Origin: Acidobacteriota bacterium
GTDB lineage: Bacteria > Acidobacteriota > Blastocatellia > RBC074
Length of the DNA stretch: 64,000 nucleotides
Direction: 5' to 3'
Assembly (NCBI GenBank): GCA_018268995.1
Contig: JAFDVL010000064.1
Coordinates: 1-64,000 of the forward strand
Positions 1 to 8,375 of the stretch are shown piece after piece. A program made the translations under genes and the position numbers. The notes beneath the pieces are model-generated. The model had not been told where the DNA came from. It did not search any database and saw only the letters and a program-made list of their open reading frames with translations. Every line of letters starts with the position of its first letter. Within the stretch, counting starts at the first letter, position 1.

Positions 1-1181
1 GGAATGATGTTGCCAGGGAACGGATCACGCAAAAAGCCTTGTCCATTCGGGTTGGCACGCGTCGTCGCTGGATCGTAAATGATAATCGGCTTGCCAGTCG
101 CATCCGCCAACTTGGAAAAATCACCATTGCGAAAGGCCTCTGTCGGCAAAGTGTAAAACCCTGACGCATTGGTAATAAATTGATAGCCTTCGTAATTATA
201 GAAGAAAAAGCTGCGATCTTTGCCGCGATAAAGTGACGGGCCACCCTGACCAAAGCGCGGGAACAAAATTGGCCCGCCAAGCGAACCACCATATTGGTTA
301 TAACGAAGCGGTTGTTTGGGACGAGCCGCACGATTATTTGCCCAACTATTGGCGTCTAAATAATTATTGCGGAAAAATTCATACAACGTACCGTGGTAAT
401 CATTAGTACCTGACTTGGTCACAAGATTCACTACGCCCCCAAGCGTAAAGCCATATTCAGCCGACATCGTGTTTGTCTGGACTTTGAATTCCTGTACAGA
501 ATCTACATTCGGATTAATATTCACATCTGGCAAATAAGCATTGACGCTACTCAGCCCATCAACCACTAAGTTATTTGTCGCAAACGGACTGCCATTAATG
601 CGAATCATTGAAACCTGTGTGCCGCGATCAGCAAACCCCGAAGCAGTGGGGCCAACGCCAGATTGAACCGCTGGCGCGAGCAGCACAAGCGAGAGCGCAT
701 TGCGACCATTAACAGGTAATTCCTGCACACGCCGATTTTCAATGACTTTACCAAAGGTCGCCGTCGTCGTATCTACAAGTGGAGACTGACTGGTCACTTC
801 GATAGTTTCACTGACAGCTCCGGTTTCCAGAACCATGTTGATTTCAGCACGCTGATCCACTTCCAGCGTGAGGTTGCTGCGCAAGGCTTTTTTGAATCCC
901 TCTTTTGAGGTAGACACAGAGTAACCGCCAACCATTAAATTCGGGACAGTAAAATTTCCGTCATTGTTGGTTGTGGCAGTCGTTGAAATATTGGTGTTTG
1001 TGTTGGTGATGATTACAACCGCGCCAGGAATAACTGCGCCGCTGGCATCGGTTACGCTGCCAAGAATGGTGCCGCGTCCACGTTGCGCAAAAGCGATGGA
1101 TGCAAGAAATAACATTGACACCAGCAGAATAAGTTTGCTACCTAAAACCTGCCGCTGGAAAACGGGGTGAAACTGCTTCAT
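1..1181 (-). CDS. TonB-dependent receptor with N-terminal carboxypeptidase-like domain (partial)
   Basis: Outer-membrane receptor of the large TonB-dependent family, cut by the left window edge, so only about 393 N-terminal residues are visible. The start at 1181 gives a signal peptide ending near FLASIAFAQ. A carboxypeptidase regulatory-like domain follows (about residues 35-115, beginning GTILGSVTDASGAVIPGA), then the plug region with VNGRNALSLVLLAP and the Asn/Asp-rich segment leading to a TonB-box-type LVTKSGTNDYHGTLYEFFRN stretch. Proteins of this layout are greatly expanded in Acidobacteriota and presumably import oligosaccharides or other large substrates; the substrate cannot be read from this piece. 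The adjacent GntR regulator lies 130 bp upstream in the same orientation and may control it. Confidence 0.9.
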   Translation of the reverse strand, partial: MKQFHPVFQRQVLGSKLILLVSMLFLASIAFAQRGRGTILGSVTDASGAVIPGAVVIITNTNTNISTTATTNNDGNFTVPNLMVGGYSVSTSKEGFKKALRSNLTLEVDQRAEINMVLETGAVSETIEVTSQSPLVDTTTATFGKVIENRRVQELPVNGRNALSLVLLAPAVQSGVGPTASGFADRGTQVSMIRINGSPFATNNLVVDGLSSVNAYLPDVNINPNVDSVQEFKVQTNTMSAEYGFTLGGVVNLVTKSGTNDYHGTLYEFFRNNYLDANSWANNRAARPKQPLRYNQYGGSLGGPILFPRFGQGGPSLYRGKDRSFFFYNYEGYQFITNASGFYTLPTEAFRNGDFSKLADATGKPIIIYDPATTRANPNGQGFLRDPFPGNII

Positions 1182-1311
1182 CTTAAACCTCCAGAGGGAA
1201 AGCATGGAGTTCGATGGTTGCAAATCGGGTGGGTGACTCGCCAAAGTGCTACCCTATTTGCACCCGAACTTCATGCACGAATTTTTAACCGAAATAATGA
1301 TGCGTTCTTGT

Positions 1312-1992
1312 CTAGCGGATTTGTGTTACAGACCGCTCGACATCTTCCAGCAAAGATGTACTGCCGCGTTTGATATGGGCACTGATGGCGCGCGACACCG
1401 CCTCAGCGTCTTTTTGTTCCAGGGCGCGCACGATGGCGCTATGTTCTTTTTGTTCCTGCGTGATCCGTTCCTGCCACGTCTCTGAACGGTAATGAATACC
1501 TGCAACCTGAATCGGCACCCGCAGGCGATGATAGGTTTCCACCAGTTTTCGATTGTCTGACAATTCCACAATCAACGTGTGAAACTCAAAATTTAGTTCC
1601 AGATGCCGACTGACATCGGTGGATTTTTCCATTTCTGCAATTAAATTCCTGAGTCGTTCAAGATCGGCCTTCTTCACATTGGCCGCTGCTAATTCGCCAG
1701 CCAGCATCTCCAATGCGCGACGCACTTCAAACGTCTCGGCCAGCTCACGCGGATCAACACGACTGATATACGTTCCGCGTTGTGCCTGAACGTCTAATAA
1801 GCCTTCTGCGGCCAGACGACCTATCGCTTCCTTGACAGGCATCTTGGAAACTTTCAATCGCCCCACCAATTCCCCCAGGTCCAATCGCATGCCTGGAGCA
1901 AACCGCCCCGTCAGGATTTCGCCTCTGAGGTAATCATAAATCTGGTCGCTCAGCGTGGTTCGATTGATAACAAATTCTGTCGTTGTGCTCAT
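1312..1992 (-). CDS. GntR/FCD-family transcriptional regulator
   Basis: DNA-binding repressor or activator of the FadR subfamily (226 aa). Residues about 10-75 form the winged helix (SDQIYDYLRGEILTGRFAPG, then a VSKMPVKEAIGRLAAEGLL recognition helix). Residues about 85-215 form the FCD effector domain, with His residues in FEFHTLIVELSDN and HIKRG that could bind metal. I chose the ATG at 1992 (MSTTTEFVINR) because the family starts just before the winged helix; an upstream ATG at 2109 would add 39 atypical residues and swallow the palindrome at 2058-2078. Family members usually sense organic acids or sugar acids. The TonB receptor lies just downstream on the same strand. Confidence 0.88.
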   Translation of the reverse strand: MSTTTEFVINRTTLSDQIYDYLRGEILTGRFAPGMRLDLGELVGRLKVSKMPVKEAIGRLAAEGLLDVQAQRGTYISRVDPRELAETFEVRRALEMLAGELAAANVKKADLERLRNLIAEMEKSTDVSRHLELNFEFHTLIVELSDNRKLVETYHRLRVPIQVAGIHYRSETWQERITQEQKEHSAIVRALEQKDAEAVSRAISAHIKRGSTSLLEDVERSVTQIR

Positions 1993-2057
1993 AACGTGCG
2001 ACTTGATCTTTAAGAATTCTGACAGGCGATTGTTTACTGTCCAGCAAAAGATTTCGA

Positions 2058-2078
2058 TAACTAATATATTAGTTACTA
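2058..2078. promoter_or_regulatory. Palindromic operator candidate upstream of the GntR gene
   Basis: TAACTAATATATTAGTTA (2058-2075) is a perfect 18-bp palindrome and it overlaps TAGTTACTA (2070-2078). The latter fits the FadR-subfamily half-site pattern TnGT-N-ACnA. It lies 66 bp upstream of the regulator's start, so autoregulation is the natural reading. That role is inferred from position and symmetry only. Confidence 0.5.
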
Positions 2079-2353
2079 GGATACTAATTTTCTCGTTGCA
2101 CATTGTCAAGAAGTGGGAAGGATTTCAAAAAGAATTTTATTCCCCCAGGCACCGCAGGTCAGCTTCGATCTTCATAGCACCAACAAAACACAAAGCCAAG
2201 ATTGGAATACCACTCGCATTTGATGTTTTTAGCTTTGCAGTAGCGTTTCATTTGCGAAACACTGTTTCACGCAGTACAATATTTTTGTCCCAAGTGTGCT
2301 AGTGAGCTTTTGTGTGGCTTGGGAGTTTTAACTGTTATTTGGAGGAAAGTAGT
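2079..2353. other. Intergenic region without recognised gene
   Basis: Divergent intergenic space between the GntR regulator and the P-loop ATPase. It should contain promoters for both sides, but I see no convincing gene, repeat or RNA. A ribosome-binding site GGAGGAAAG at about 2341 sets the start of the downstream gene. Confidence 0.5.
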
Positions 2354-3415
2354 ATGACAAGCATGAACCGACCGAAAATAAACCCCTTAAGCCGCAGGCC
2401 ACGTCAACAGCGATTAGTCATGGCTGTGCGGGGCGGCGCAGGCGTCGGGAAATCATTTTTTGCTGCCTCGCTGGCGGATGCAGGGTTAGGCCGACTCTGT
2501 ATTATTGACACCGAACGCAAGACCCGCTTATTGCACGGGGTAGGCGAGATGTTTGATGGCCTTGAGGTCGAACATCCGGGGGAAGTCCCGGAATTCGTTG
2601 ACTGGCTCTTGAACTCACCCGAAGCCGCTGAGCAGAATTACGGTTGCTATGCGCTGGATTCGTGGGCCAGTTATTTTTCTGCCAAGCATAGCGAAATGAT
2701 CGCGGCGGTTCGTGAGCGGACGGGTGATCCATTGGCACAACCAAATGCTGAAGAACTTGCCGCCGATCAAATGGTTTTACAGGGTGTCTTGCGAAGCCTT
2801 TGCCAATCGGGGAAATCCGTTGTGATCGTGGATCAAATTCCAGCCAAGGGCAAAGAGACCAAAGAAGATAATGAAATGGGGCGCGTGCTTCCCTCCACCG
2901 CCAGCGGATTGGAGTACTTCGTGGACATTATGTGCGAAGTGTCTTTGCAGGAACGCAACGGTGAGGTTGTCCGTGTTTTCCAGATCGTAAAATCAAACAG
3001 TCCTGCTTTTGAGTTGGGCTTTGAGATGACTGGCAATGTGACCTTTAAAGATTTCCTGGATCATCTGGTGCAACGGAGCGGATCGAAGTTGCCCGTCAAT
3101 ACTCCCGCCCCGTTGACGGTAGCCGAAACGTTGCCGACCTCGGAGCCGTTGAAGATTGTACCGCCCCAAATCTCGGTTGAGGATTTACTAGCCAAAGCGG
3201 TTCAGTATGGGTTCAAGCAATCGGATATTGTCACTGCGGCCAAGATCTATCATCAACAACCCAATATTTATCATCTAACATCCGATCAGCTCGCTGATCT
3301 TGATCGCCGGATGTCAGCTAAAATCGAGAAGATGCAGGCCACGAACCATGCCGTGCCGGAGGAAATTTCTGCCAGTGGACGGACGTCGCGAAATGGGTTA
3401 CGGCGGGCAAGCTAA
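2354..3415 (+). CDS. Phage-type P-loop ATP-binding protein (AAA_24-like)
   Basis: A 353-residue nucleotide-binding protein. The Walker A motif GGAGVGKS is at residues 27-34, a Walker B-like strand is CYALDSW near residue 95, and VVIVDQIP forms a later core strand, giving a RecA/AAA-type fold. The layout resembles the phage and mobile-element ATP-binding proteins (AAA_24) often found near recombination genes, but no recombination partner is visible here. About 120 C-terminal residues after VTFKDFLDHLV are low-complexity or unrecognised. The ATG at 2354 follows GGAGGAAAG at ideal spacing; an ATG at 2312 lacks such a site. It stands alone, convergent with the ceramidase gene. The exact function is unknown. 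Confidence 0.75.
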   Translation: MTSMNRPKINPLSRRPRQQRLVMAVRGGAGVGKSFFAASLADAGLGRLCIIDTERKTRLLHGVGEMFDGLEVEHPGEVPEFVDWLLNSPEAAEQNYGCYALDSWASYFSAKHSEMIAAVRERTGDPLAQPNAEELAADQMVLQGVLRSLCQSGKSVVIVDQIPAKGKETKEDNEMGRVLPSTASGLEYFVDIMCEVSLQERNGEVVRVFQIVKSNSPAFELGFEMTGNVTFKDFLDHLVQRSGSKLPVNTPAPLTVAETLPTSEPLKIVPPQISVEDLLAKAVQYGFKQSDIVTAAKIYHQQPNIYHLTSDQLADLDRRMSAKIEKMQATNHAVPEEISASGRTSRNGLRRAS

Positions 3416-3432
3416 GCAATCAAGACTTGAAA

Positions 3433-3483
3433 AAGCCACAGAGAAGAACGTGAAAGTTGTGCTTTCCGCGCTCTCTGTGGCTT
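3433..3483 (-). terminator. Convergent hairpin terminator
   Basis: A 12-bp perfect stem (AAGCCACAGAGA, 3433-3444, with 3472-3483) lies between two convergent genes. On the minus strand it is followed by a short T run (GGCTTTTTC), so it best terminates the ceramidase gene. It may serve both strands. Confidence 0.7.
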
Positions 3484-3499
3484 ACAGTTGTTTTGGCAG

Positions 3500-4867
3500 T
3501 TATCGTTTCGCTTTGCGACCAACGCTTTCGGCTAATTCAATCGTTTTGCCGATAATGATGTCTTCGAGTTCAGGCGACCACGAACAAGGCTGATCGTAGT
3601 AGATCATTGAATCTACGACTTCATAGCCGCCTTCGCTGAACATGCGGGCAGAAGGAATATATGCCATCACGTCATTCGTGTATCCGGCTACCCATAAGCC
3701 TTCTGTGCCGAGTTCACGTTTGAGCCGTAAGGAATAGTCCGTGACAACCTCTCCGGCCAAACCTACCAGCGTGAAGAAATTGCCAATTTGGAAAATCTGC
3801 ACCGTGTATGGATAGGATGTCGGCAGTTTCCCATCTCGAATCATCCGTGCCAGCATCCGATCAGCGTGTTTGCGTTTGAAGACATTCTCGTCGTTGAGCC
3901 GCTGCTGAAATTCTTCGCGTGTCGGTGGTGTGCCAAATGGAATTGCAACCCGATCCAGCGCGGTTTTGACATCGCCATCAAAGCTTTTCAGTTTGCCTTC
4001 CAACACTTGTTCGACCACTCCGGCCAAAGAGGCTCCGTGCTGTTGCGCCAATGCCAGCGTGCTACGAGGATTCGGATTGATGTCAGCCCCCGTCCCCATC
4101 ACAAACATGGCAATCGCACCCGGATGTTTCTTTTCGATTTCGGCCTGCGCAAACCCCGCGTAATCGCCGCTGAGTTGATAAAACTCACCTGTCAGCGTTG
4201 TGTTGTGACAAGCATAGCCAAAGACGACGCCGCGCAGGGCTTCGCGTTTTGTTTCGATCAGCAACACAGGCACATCCTGATCTACGACACCCGTTTGATT
4301 CACGCCAATACTGATGGCACCGTTGGCAGATTTCGTCCGACGATTCATGGCGAATGTGCCGGTGCCGTGTCCCAGGGATAGTTTCGCCAGCGACATATCT
4401 TTTAAGGCTTGTCCGATCACCCAGAGAACCCGCTCCTGCAAAAATTGGGAATACTCATAAATCCGCGTTGCCTGCTCAGCATCAAGCTGATAGGCCCCAA
4501 TCAAATTGCCACGAATAACCGGGCCAGTGTGCGTGTGCGAAGCATTCAGCATCAATTGATCTCGGCGCAATCCGTATTGTTGTTGCGCCCGTTCAGCAAT
4601 TGATTCCGACAGCTCACGCGTGAAACCTAAAATATCTGCCGTCACCAGCACCATACGATTGCCATTGTCATCTGTAATCGCCAGAGCCTTTGCATATAAA
4701 TCCTGAAACTTGCCGAGCGATGGCTTGTTGCGATTGGCATACCCAGCCATCCAGATATTGTATTCGGGCGTGATAATCACCTTCGCCAGTCCGGCACGCA
4801 TTTGTTTTGCGTCTGCTGATGGGACGAATAAAAATAAAAGTGAGAATAAGACAAACAGCTTTTTCAT
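3500..4867 (-). CDS. Neutral/alkaline ceramidase-family hydrolase
   Basis: Secreted or periplasmic protein (455 aa) with a signal peptide at residues 1-20 (ending PSADA) and the N-terminal neutral ceramidase fold: RAGLAKVIITP at the start, NASHTHTGP near residue 110 (zinc-ligand region) and GTGADINPNPR near residue 235. True neutral ceramidases are about 670 aa and cleave N-acyl sphingosines; this shorter form lacks the C-terminal domain. Family members of this size occur widely in Acidobacteriota and Planctomycetota with unknown substrates, and activity on an amide or ester other than ceramide is equally possible. It is transcribed after the amidohydrolase gene but separated by 118 bp. Confidence 0.85.
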   Translation of the reverse strand: MKKLFVLFSLLFLFVPSADAKQMRAGLAKVIITPEYNIWMAGYANRNKPSLGKFQDLYAKALAITDDNGNRMVLVTADILGFTRELSESIAERAQQQYGLRRDQLMLNASHTHTGPVIRGNLIGAYQLDAEQATRIYEYSQFLQERVLWVIGQALKDMSLAKLSLGHGTGTFAMNRRTKSANGAISIGVNQTGVVDQDVPVLLIETKREALRGVVFGYACHNTTLTGEFYQLSGDYAGFAQAEIEKKHPGAIAMFVMGTGADINPNPRSTLALAQQHGASLAGVVEQVLEGKLKSFDGDVKTALDRVAIPFGTPPTREEFQQRLNDENVFKRKHADRMLARMIRDGKLPTSYPYTVQIFQIGNFFTLVGLAGEVVTDYSLRLKRELGTEGLWVAGYTNDVMAYIPSARMFSEGGYEVVDSMIYYDQPCSWSPELEDIIIGKTIELAESVGRKAKR

Positions 4868-4985
4868 ATCGGGACAAACTTCCTCTTAACCAACCTCAAC
4901 GAAATATCATTTGGAATATTTGGTATTTGAAAGAGAGAGTACCACTGGAATCAACCAGAAACCAAACCTCCCTGCCTGCCACAGA

Positions 4986-5891
4986 TTATTTGATTTTCAG
5001 GACGCGGCGGGCATTGCGATAGAAAATTTTCTCCTGTGCCCTTTTGTCAGGCAAGAGCCTGCGAACGGTTGCGATCTGCTGCGAGCCGCTACATTTTTCG
5101 CCTTGCCCGACAACATCGTTGCAATCGCTGCCATACAGCAATTTATCCTGATGCCGCTTGAGAAATTCGCGGGCGTGGTCTTCATCACGCAACATGGCGT
5201 TCAGGCCAGACCCGGCGGAAAGGTCACCATACATATTCGGATAATCCGCTAACCAGCGATCTGTCAGCCCGCCGGGTGTGACTTTCGTTTTAGGATAGAG
5301 CACTTCCTGATCCAGGCTCCGATCAATGTTTCCCCACCAGGTTTGTGCGTGTCCAATGAAGTTCACTTTCGGGAATTTGGCGAGGATTTTGTGAAATTGC
5401 GCAAAGTTTTTGTTGTATTTGCCGTGCTGAAAATGCATCAGGACAGGCACATTATATTCATTGGCAATGGAGGCGATCAATTCAATCGCGCGGGAATCAG
5501 CTTCAACAAAATACTTCTGTTCGCCAATGCCTATCGCGCCTAATTTGAGGTACTTTTCGATGACGGAGCGTGTTTCATCAATGTCCGGCAATTCGTTTGC
5601 GAAGAAGTAATATTCTTTCGGATACTTTTTCACTAACGCCAGACAGGTATCATTGCCCCACGCATCTGCCTCAAGCCCGTACTTTGATCCCGCAGGCAGC
5701 AAAACAGTTTTCGCAATGCCCATCGTGCGTTGATGCTTGAGCAGGTCTTCATCGCTGCGCCCGGAATAATGCGTATGTTGATGAATGTCTATGATCGGCA
5801 TCGGAGCCGAGGCATTGGCTGGCAATATGGACGCCACCATTGCAGCGCCTGCTGCGCCAAGGAAGGTGCGACGAGAAAGTTGACTGTTCAT
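4986..5891 (-). CDS. Tat-exported amidohydrolase-family protein
   Basis: A 301-residue TIM-barrel metal-dependent hydrolase of the amidohydrolase_2 group. The N-terminus has a twin-arginine signal (SRRTFLGAAGAAM). The metal-ligand motif DIHQHTH follows at about residue 36, and LMHFQHGK, FIGHAQTWWG and LYGSDCND supply the usual later ligands. I chose the ATG at 5891 because it overlaps the stop of the upstream gene as ATGA, implying translational coupling. Members of this family hydrolyse lactones or decarboxylate aromatic acids; pairing with a sugar isomerase-like TIM barrel suggests sugar-lactone chemistry, which is inference. Confidence 0.85.
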   Translation of the reverse strand: MNSQLSRRTFLGAAGAAMVASILPANASAPMPIIDIHQHTHYSGRSDEDLLKHQRTMGIAKTVLLPAGSKYGLEADAWGNDTCLALVKKYPKEYYFFANELPDIDETRSVIEKYLKLGAIGIGEQKYFVEADSRAIELIASIANEYNVPVLMHFQHGKYNKNFAQFHKILAKFPKVNFIGHAQTWWGNIDRSLDQEVLYPKTKVTPGGLTDRWLADYPNMYGDLSAGSGLNAMLRDEDHAREFLKRHQDKLLYGSDCNDVVGQGEKCSGSQQIATVRRLLPDKRAQEKIFYRNARRVLKIK

Positions 5892-6718
5892 AGGTTTTCC
5901 CACATCTGCATAACTTTGGTCTTATATTGTTTCAGGCTTTCAATCGTAAGCGGAAAATGCGGCTCCAGCGAAACAGGCCCGGCATAACCGATTTGTTTGA
6001 GCGCCACAAGGTGCGCGTGCCAGTTCATCATCCCTTCTCCAATCATCACCCATTGGGGCATCCCGCTTCTGACCGGAGCATCCAGTTGATCTTTGATGTG
6101 AACGTTCCGAATGTATGGGGCGACCGCTGCGAAATCAGCCAGTGGATCGCGTCGGAGCATCCAGGCATCGTTGCACGGATCATAGTTGATTCCGAGCGCA
6201 GGCGAATTCACAGCTTGCAGCAATTTCACCGTTGACGCTCCGCTGTCGGCATAACATACGGGTTCCGGTTCGATATAAAGCCGGAGGTTGGCTTGCGAAC
6301 TCTTTTCAGCAGCTTCGGCAAGTGCTTCCCGCACCCAATTGGGAATGTTATCAGCGTGAATTGTATCAGCGATTGCTTCAGTTGCTCCCGGCTTACAAAA
6401 CCCAAAAATAATCAGGGCGGATAGCTGCCAACGCGTGGCAAGTTCGACGGCACGCGGAAAGACGTCTGTCATTTCCTGCCGAAACTTTTCCGGCGTATCA
6501 GTCCACTTGAACAGTCCTGGCGACAGCGCCGTAATTTCCAGCCCTTCGCCATCTCGGATGCGCTCGATTTCGCGCAACTCAGAGGCGTCGCACATCGGCG
6601 CGCGGCCTGTTTCTAAAAAGCGAATTTCGTAGCGGCGAATGCCTGCCTGAAGCCCCATTGCGACTGCTTTACGAAAATTCCGACTAATCTCGTCCGCGAC
6701 GATTCCTAGCTTAAGCAT
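5888..6718 (-). CDS. Sugar phosphate isomerase/epimerase-like TIM barrel protein
   Basis: A 276-residue xylose isomerase-like TIM barrel (AP_endonuc_2 superfamily). Visible features are the opening strand LGIVADEISRNF, central LRLYIEPEPVCYADS with the metal-ligand Glu, LGINYDPCNDAW, NVHIKDQ and a final SLEPHFPL. These positions are where the family binds a divalent metal. It lacks a signal peptide, so it is cytoplasmic, whereas its coupled neighbour is exported. The last codons overlap the next start (ATGA at 5888-5891). Epimerisation of keto-sugars or inosose-type compounds is the likely chemistry; the substrate is unknown. Confidence 0.85.
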   Translation of the reverse strand: MLKLGIVADEISRNFRKAVAMGLQAGIRRYEIRFLETGRAPMCDASELREIERIRDGEGLEITALSPGLFKWTDTPEKFRQEMTDVFPRAVELATRWQLSALIIFGFCKPGATEAIADTIHADNIPNWVREALAEAAEKSSQANLRLYIEPEPVCYADSGASTVKLLQAVNSPALGINYDPCNDAWMLRRDPLADFAAVAPYIRNVHIKDQLDAPVRSGMPQWVMIGEGMMNWHAHLVALKQIGYAGPVSLEPHFPLTIESLKQYKTKVMQMWENL

Positions 6719-6776
6719 AAAAAGTACATAATTTTTCCCGACAGAATTTCTTCAAAAATCACGCTTGTAATAACAC

Positions 6777-6812
6777 AAAAAGCCAACAAGCGAAAATTCC
6801 CGTTGGCTTTTT
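6777..6812 (-). terminator. Rho-independent terminator
   Basis: An 11-bp perfect stem, AAAAAGCCAAC (6777-6787) with GTTGGCTTTTT (6802-6812), around a 14-nt loop, flanked by A and T tracts so it can work in both directions. It lies just past the stop of the porin gene and ends the nitrite reductase/porin transcript. Confidence 0.85.
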
Positions 6813-6835
6813 ATGCGGCACATTGGATCTGTTTT

Positions 6836-8332
6836 TTAGAATCGTTTTGTAAATTCCAGATAGGCCAATCGGGCATTCGGCCCCGTTGGATATAAGCTGG
6901 AAGGGAGATTGCTACCATGCACGCCCGCCCAATAGGCAGTCAGTCCCATCGTCGGCGAGAGCGTGATGTCTACGCTTATATCAACCATTGCGCCTAATGT
7001 CCGGTTACCATTGGCAGGACGTCCGATAAAACCGAATGTTTGTTTTTGGAAAACTCCACCACCCACAAACCAGAGGTCTTTAGGATTGCTCAATCGCAGG
7101 TAATGAAAATCGCTGCGGACGCCAATCTTTGCATGAGGCTTAAGTCGCAATTGAACAAACGTGTCTTCATTGTTCATCAGATTATAAAATGGGAAACGGG
7201 CATAAATTCTGGGCGTGGGTAAGGCCTGAAAGAATGTGTGATGAGTTCCATCGCTCGGATCGCCATCTCCGGTGCTGCGGAAGTATCCGGCACGCACCCA
7301 GGGTTTGAATTTGCTGACCGTCTTTCCGCCAAATTGATACCCCGCTTCGATGGCCAAAGCACCAGCCCGATGCGATAAGTTGCCCCAATCTCCAAATTGT
7401 CCGGCTCCCCACAGCAGCAAATCCGCCTTGCCTGATCCCATCTGTGCGGTTTTGATGTAATGCCCGCCAATTGTGGTCACACGAATTTTGGCCAGATCGG
7501 CAGTGCGCGCTGCCAGCGAACGATTATCCGTTTTCAGCACACGCCGACCATCGTGGTAGTGCATTGCAAACACGCGCCAGTCGCTTTCAGAGTTTTTGGC
7601 TTTGATCGGTTTCGTATATGCACCGTAATAAAAATCCACATCCAGTTCGTTCCACCCGCGTAATTGAAAAACTCCTTCAGTGGGACGCGCAGCAACAAAC
7701 GTGACATTGCGTTGCTTTGTGTTGTACCCATACTGCACGCCGTCAAAGCTTCGACCGATGTGCGTGAAGCCAAACGGCCCGATCAAGCGTTGCGAAATAT
7801 GGTCGCGTTTGATCGTTGCCAGGGAAGGATCGGTTGGTGTGGTTTCTGCGCCATCGCTGAACTCAAAGCGACCGAGCTTGACGCTATTCGCCTTTCCTTT
7901 GAATCGCACAAACGCCTGCTTCAGAAAAGCACTGGCATCCTGCCGACCATTTGCAGCGTAATAAGCAGCACCGAGTCCAAGCTGTCCCTGCGGTGCTGGC
8001 GCAATGGCATTGGTCGGTAAATTCACCAATAGCGGAAACGCGCCTTCGACCTGCCATTCGACCTTTTCGCGCTGCTGACTTAAAGACAGGCGCAAGGTCG
8101 CTGCACCAAAATTATAATTATTATCGGCCAGGTTTGATTCAAACCAATCCCAGCTTTCAAAGCGTGCCCGGAGACTTCCTGAAAGCGTAACATTGCCAAT
8201 TTTTACTGGTGCAGGTGTTGGCGTTGGCGCGGCAGAGGGAGCATTTTTAGTGCTAAGTTGACTGGGCTGTGCAAAAACTGAAATTCCCAACAAGAGCCAA
8301 AACAGTAGCCCTATAAATTTTGGGGAAAACAT
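6836..8332 (-). CDS. Alginate-export-type outer-membrane porin
   Basis: A 498-residue protein with a signal peptide (ending GISVFAQ), a Pro/Ala/Thr-rich linker at about residues 30-42 and then a beta-barrel. Alternating aromatic/polar strands such as LSGSLRARFESWDW, KANSVKLGRFEFSDG and the terminal ARLAYLEFTKRF (C-terminal Phe) fit the alginate_exp porin family. The family conducts anionic substrates across the outer membrane. It is 43 bp downstream of nrfA on the same strand, so a role in nitrite or other anion uptake for the reductase is an attractive inference, but it could equally be an unrelated sugar channel. Confidence 0.8.
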   Translation of the reverse strand: MFSPKFIGLLFWLLLGISVFAQPSQLSTKNAPSAAPTPTPAPVKIGNVTLSGSLRARFESWDWFESNLADNNYNFGAATLRLSLSQQREKVEWQVEGAFPLLVNLPTNAIAPAPQGQLGLGAAYYAANGRQDASAFLKQAFVRFKGKANSVKLGRFEFSDGAETTPTDPSLATIKRDHISQRLIGPFGFTHIGRSFDGVQYGYNTKQRNVTFVAARPTEGVFQLRGWNELDVDFYYGAYTKPIKAKNSESDWRVFAMHYHDGRRVLKTDNRSLAARTADLAKIRVTTIGGHYIKTAQMGSGKADLLLWGAGQFGDWGNLSHRAGALAIEAGYQFGGKTVSKFKPWVRAGYFRSTGDGDPSDGTHHTFFQALPTPRIYARFPFYNLMNNEDTFVQLRLKPHAKIGVRSDFHYLRLSNPKDLWFVGGGVFQKQTFGFIGRPANGNRTLGAMVDISVDITLSPTMGLTAYWAGVHGSNLPSSLYPTGPNARLAYLEFTKRF

Positions 8333-8375
8333 ATAAACCTTTCCACCAGAGCGAGCAATTCGTTCTCCGTCAATT

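Noticed and set aside
1955..2302. A plus-strand ORF of 115 codons upstream of the P-loop gene
   Set aside because: It overlaps the regulator and its operator on the opposite strand, has no ribosome-binding site and shows no recognisable features.
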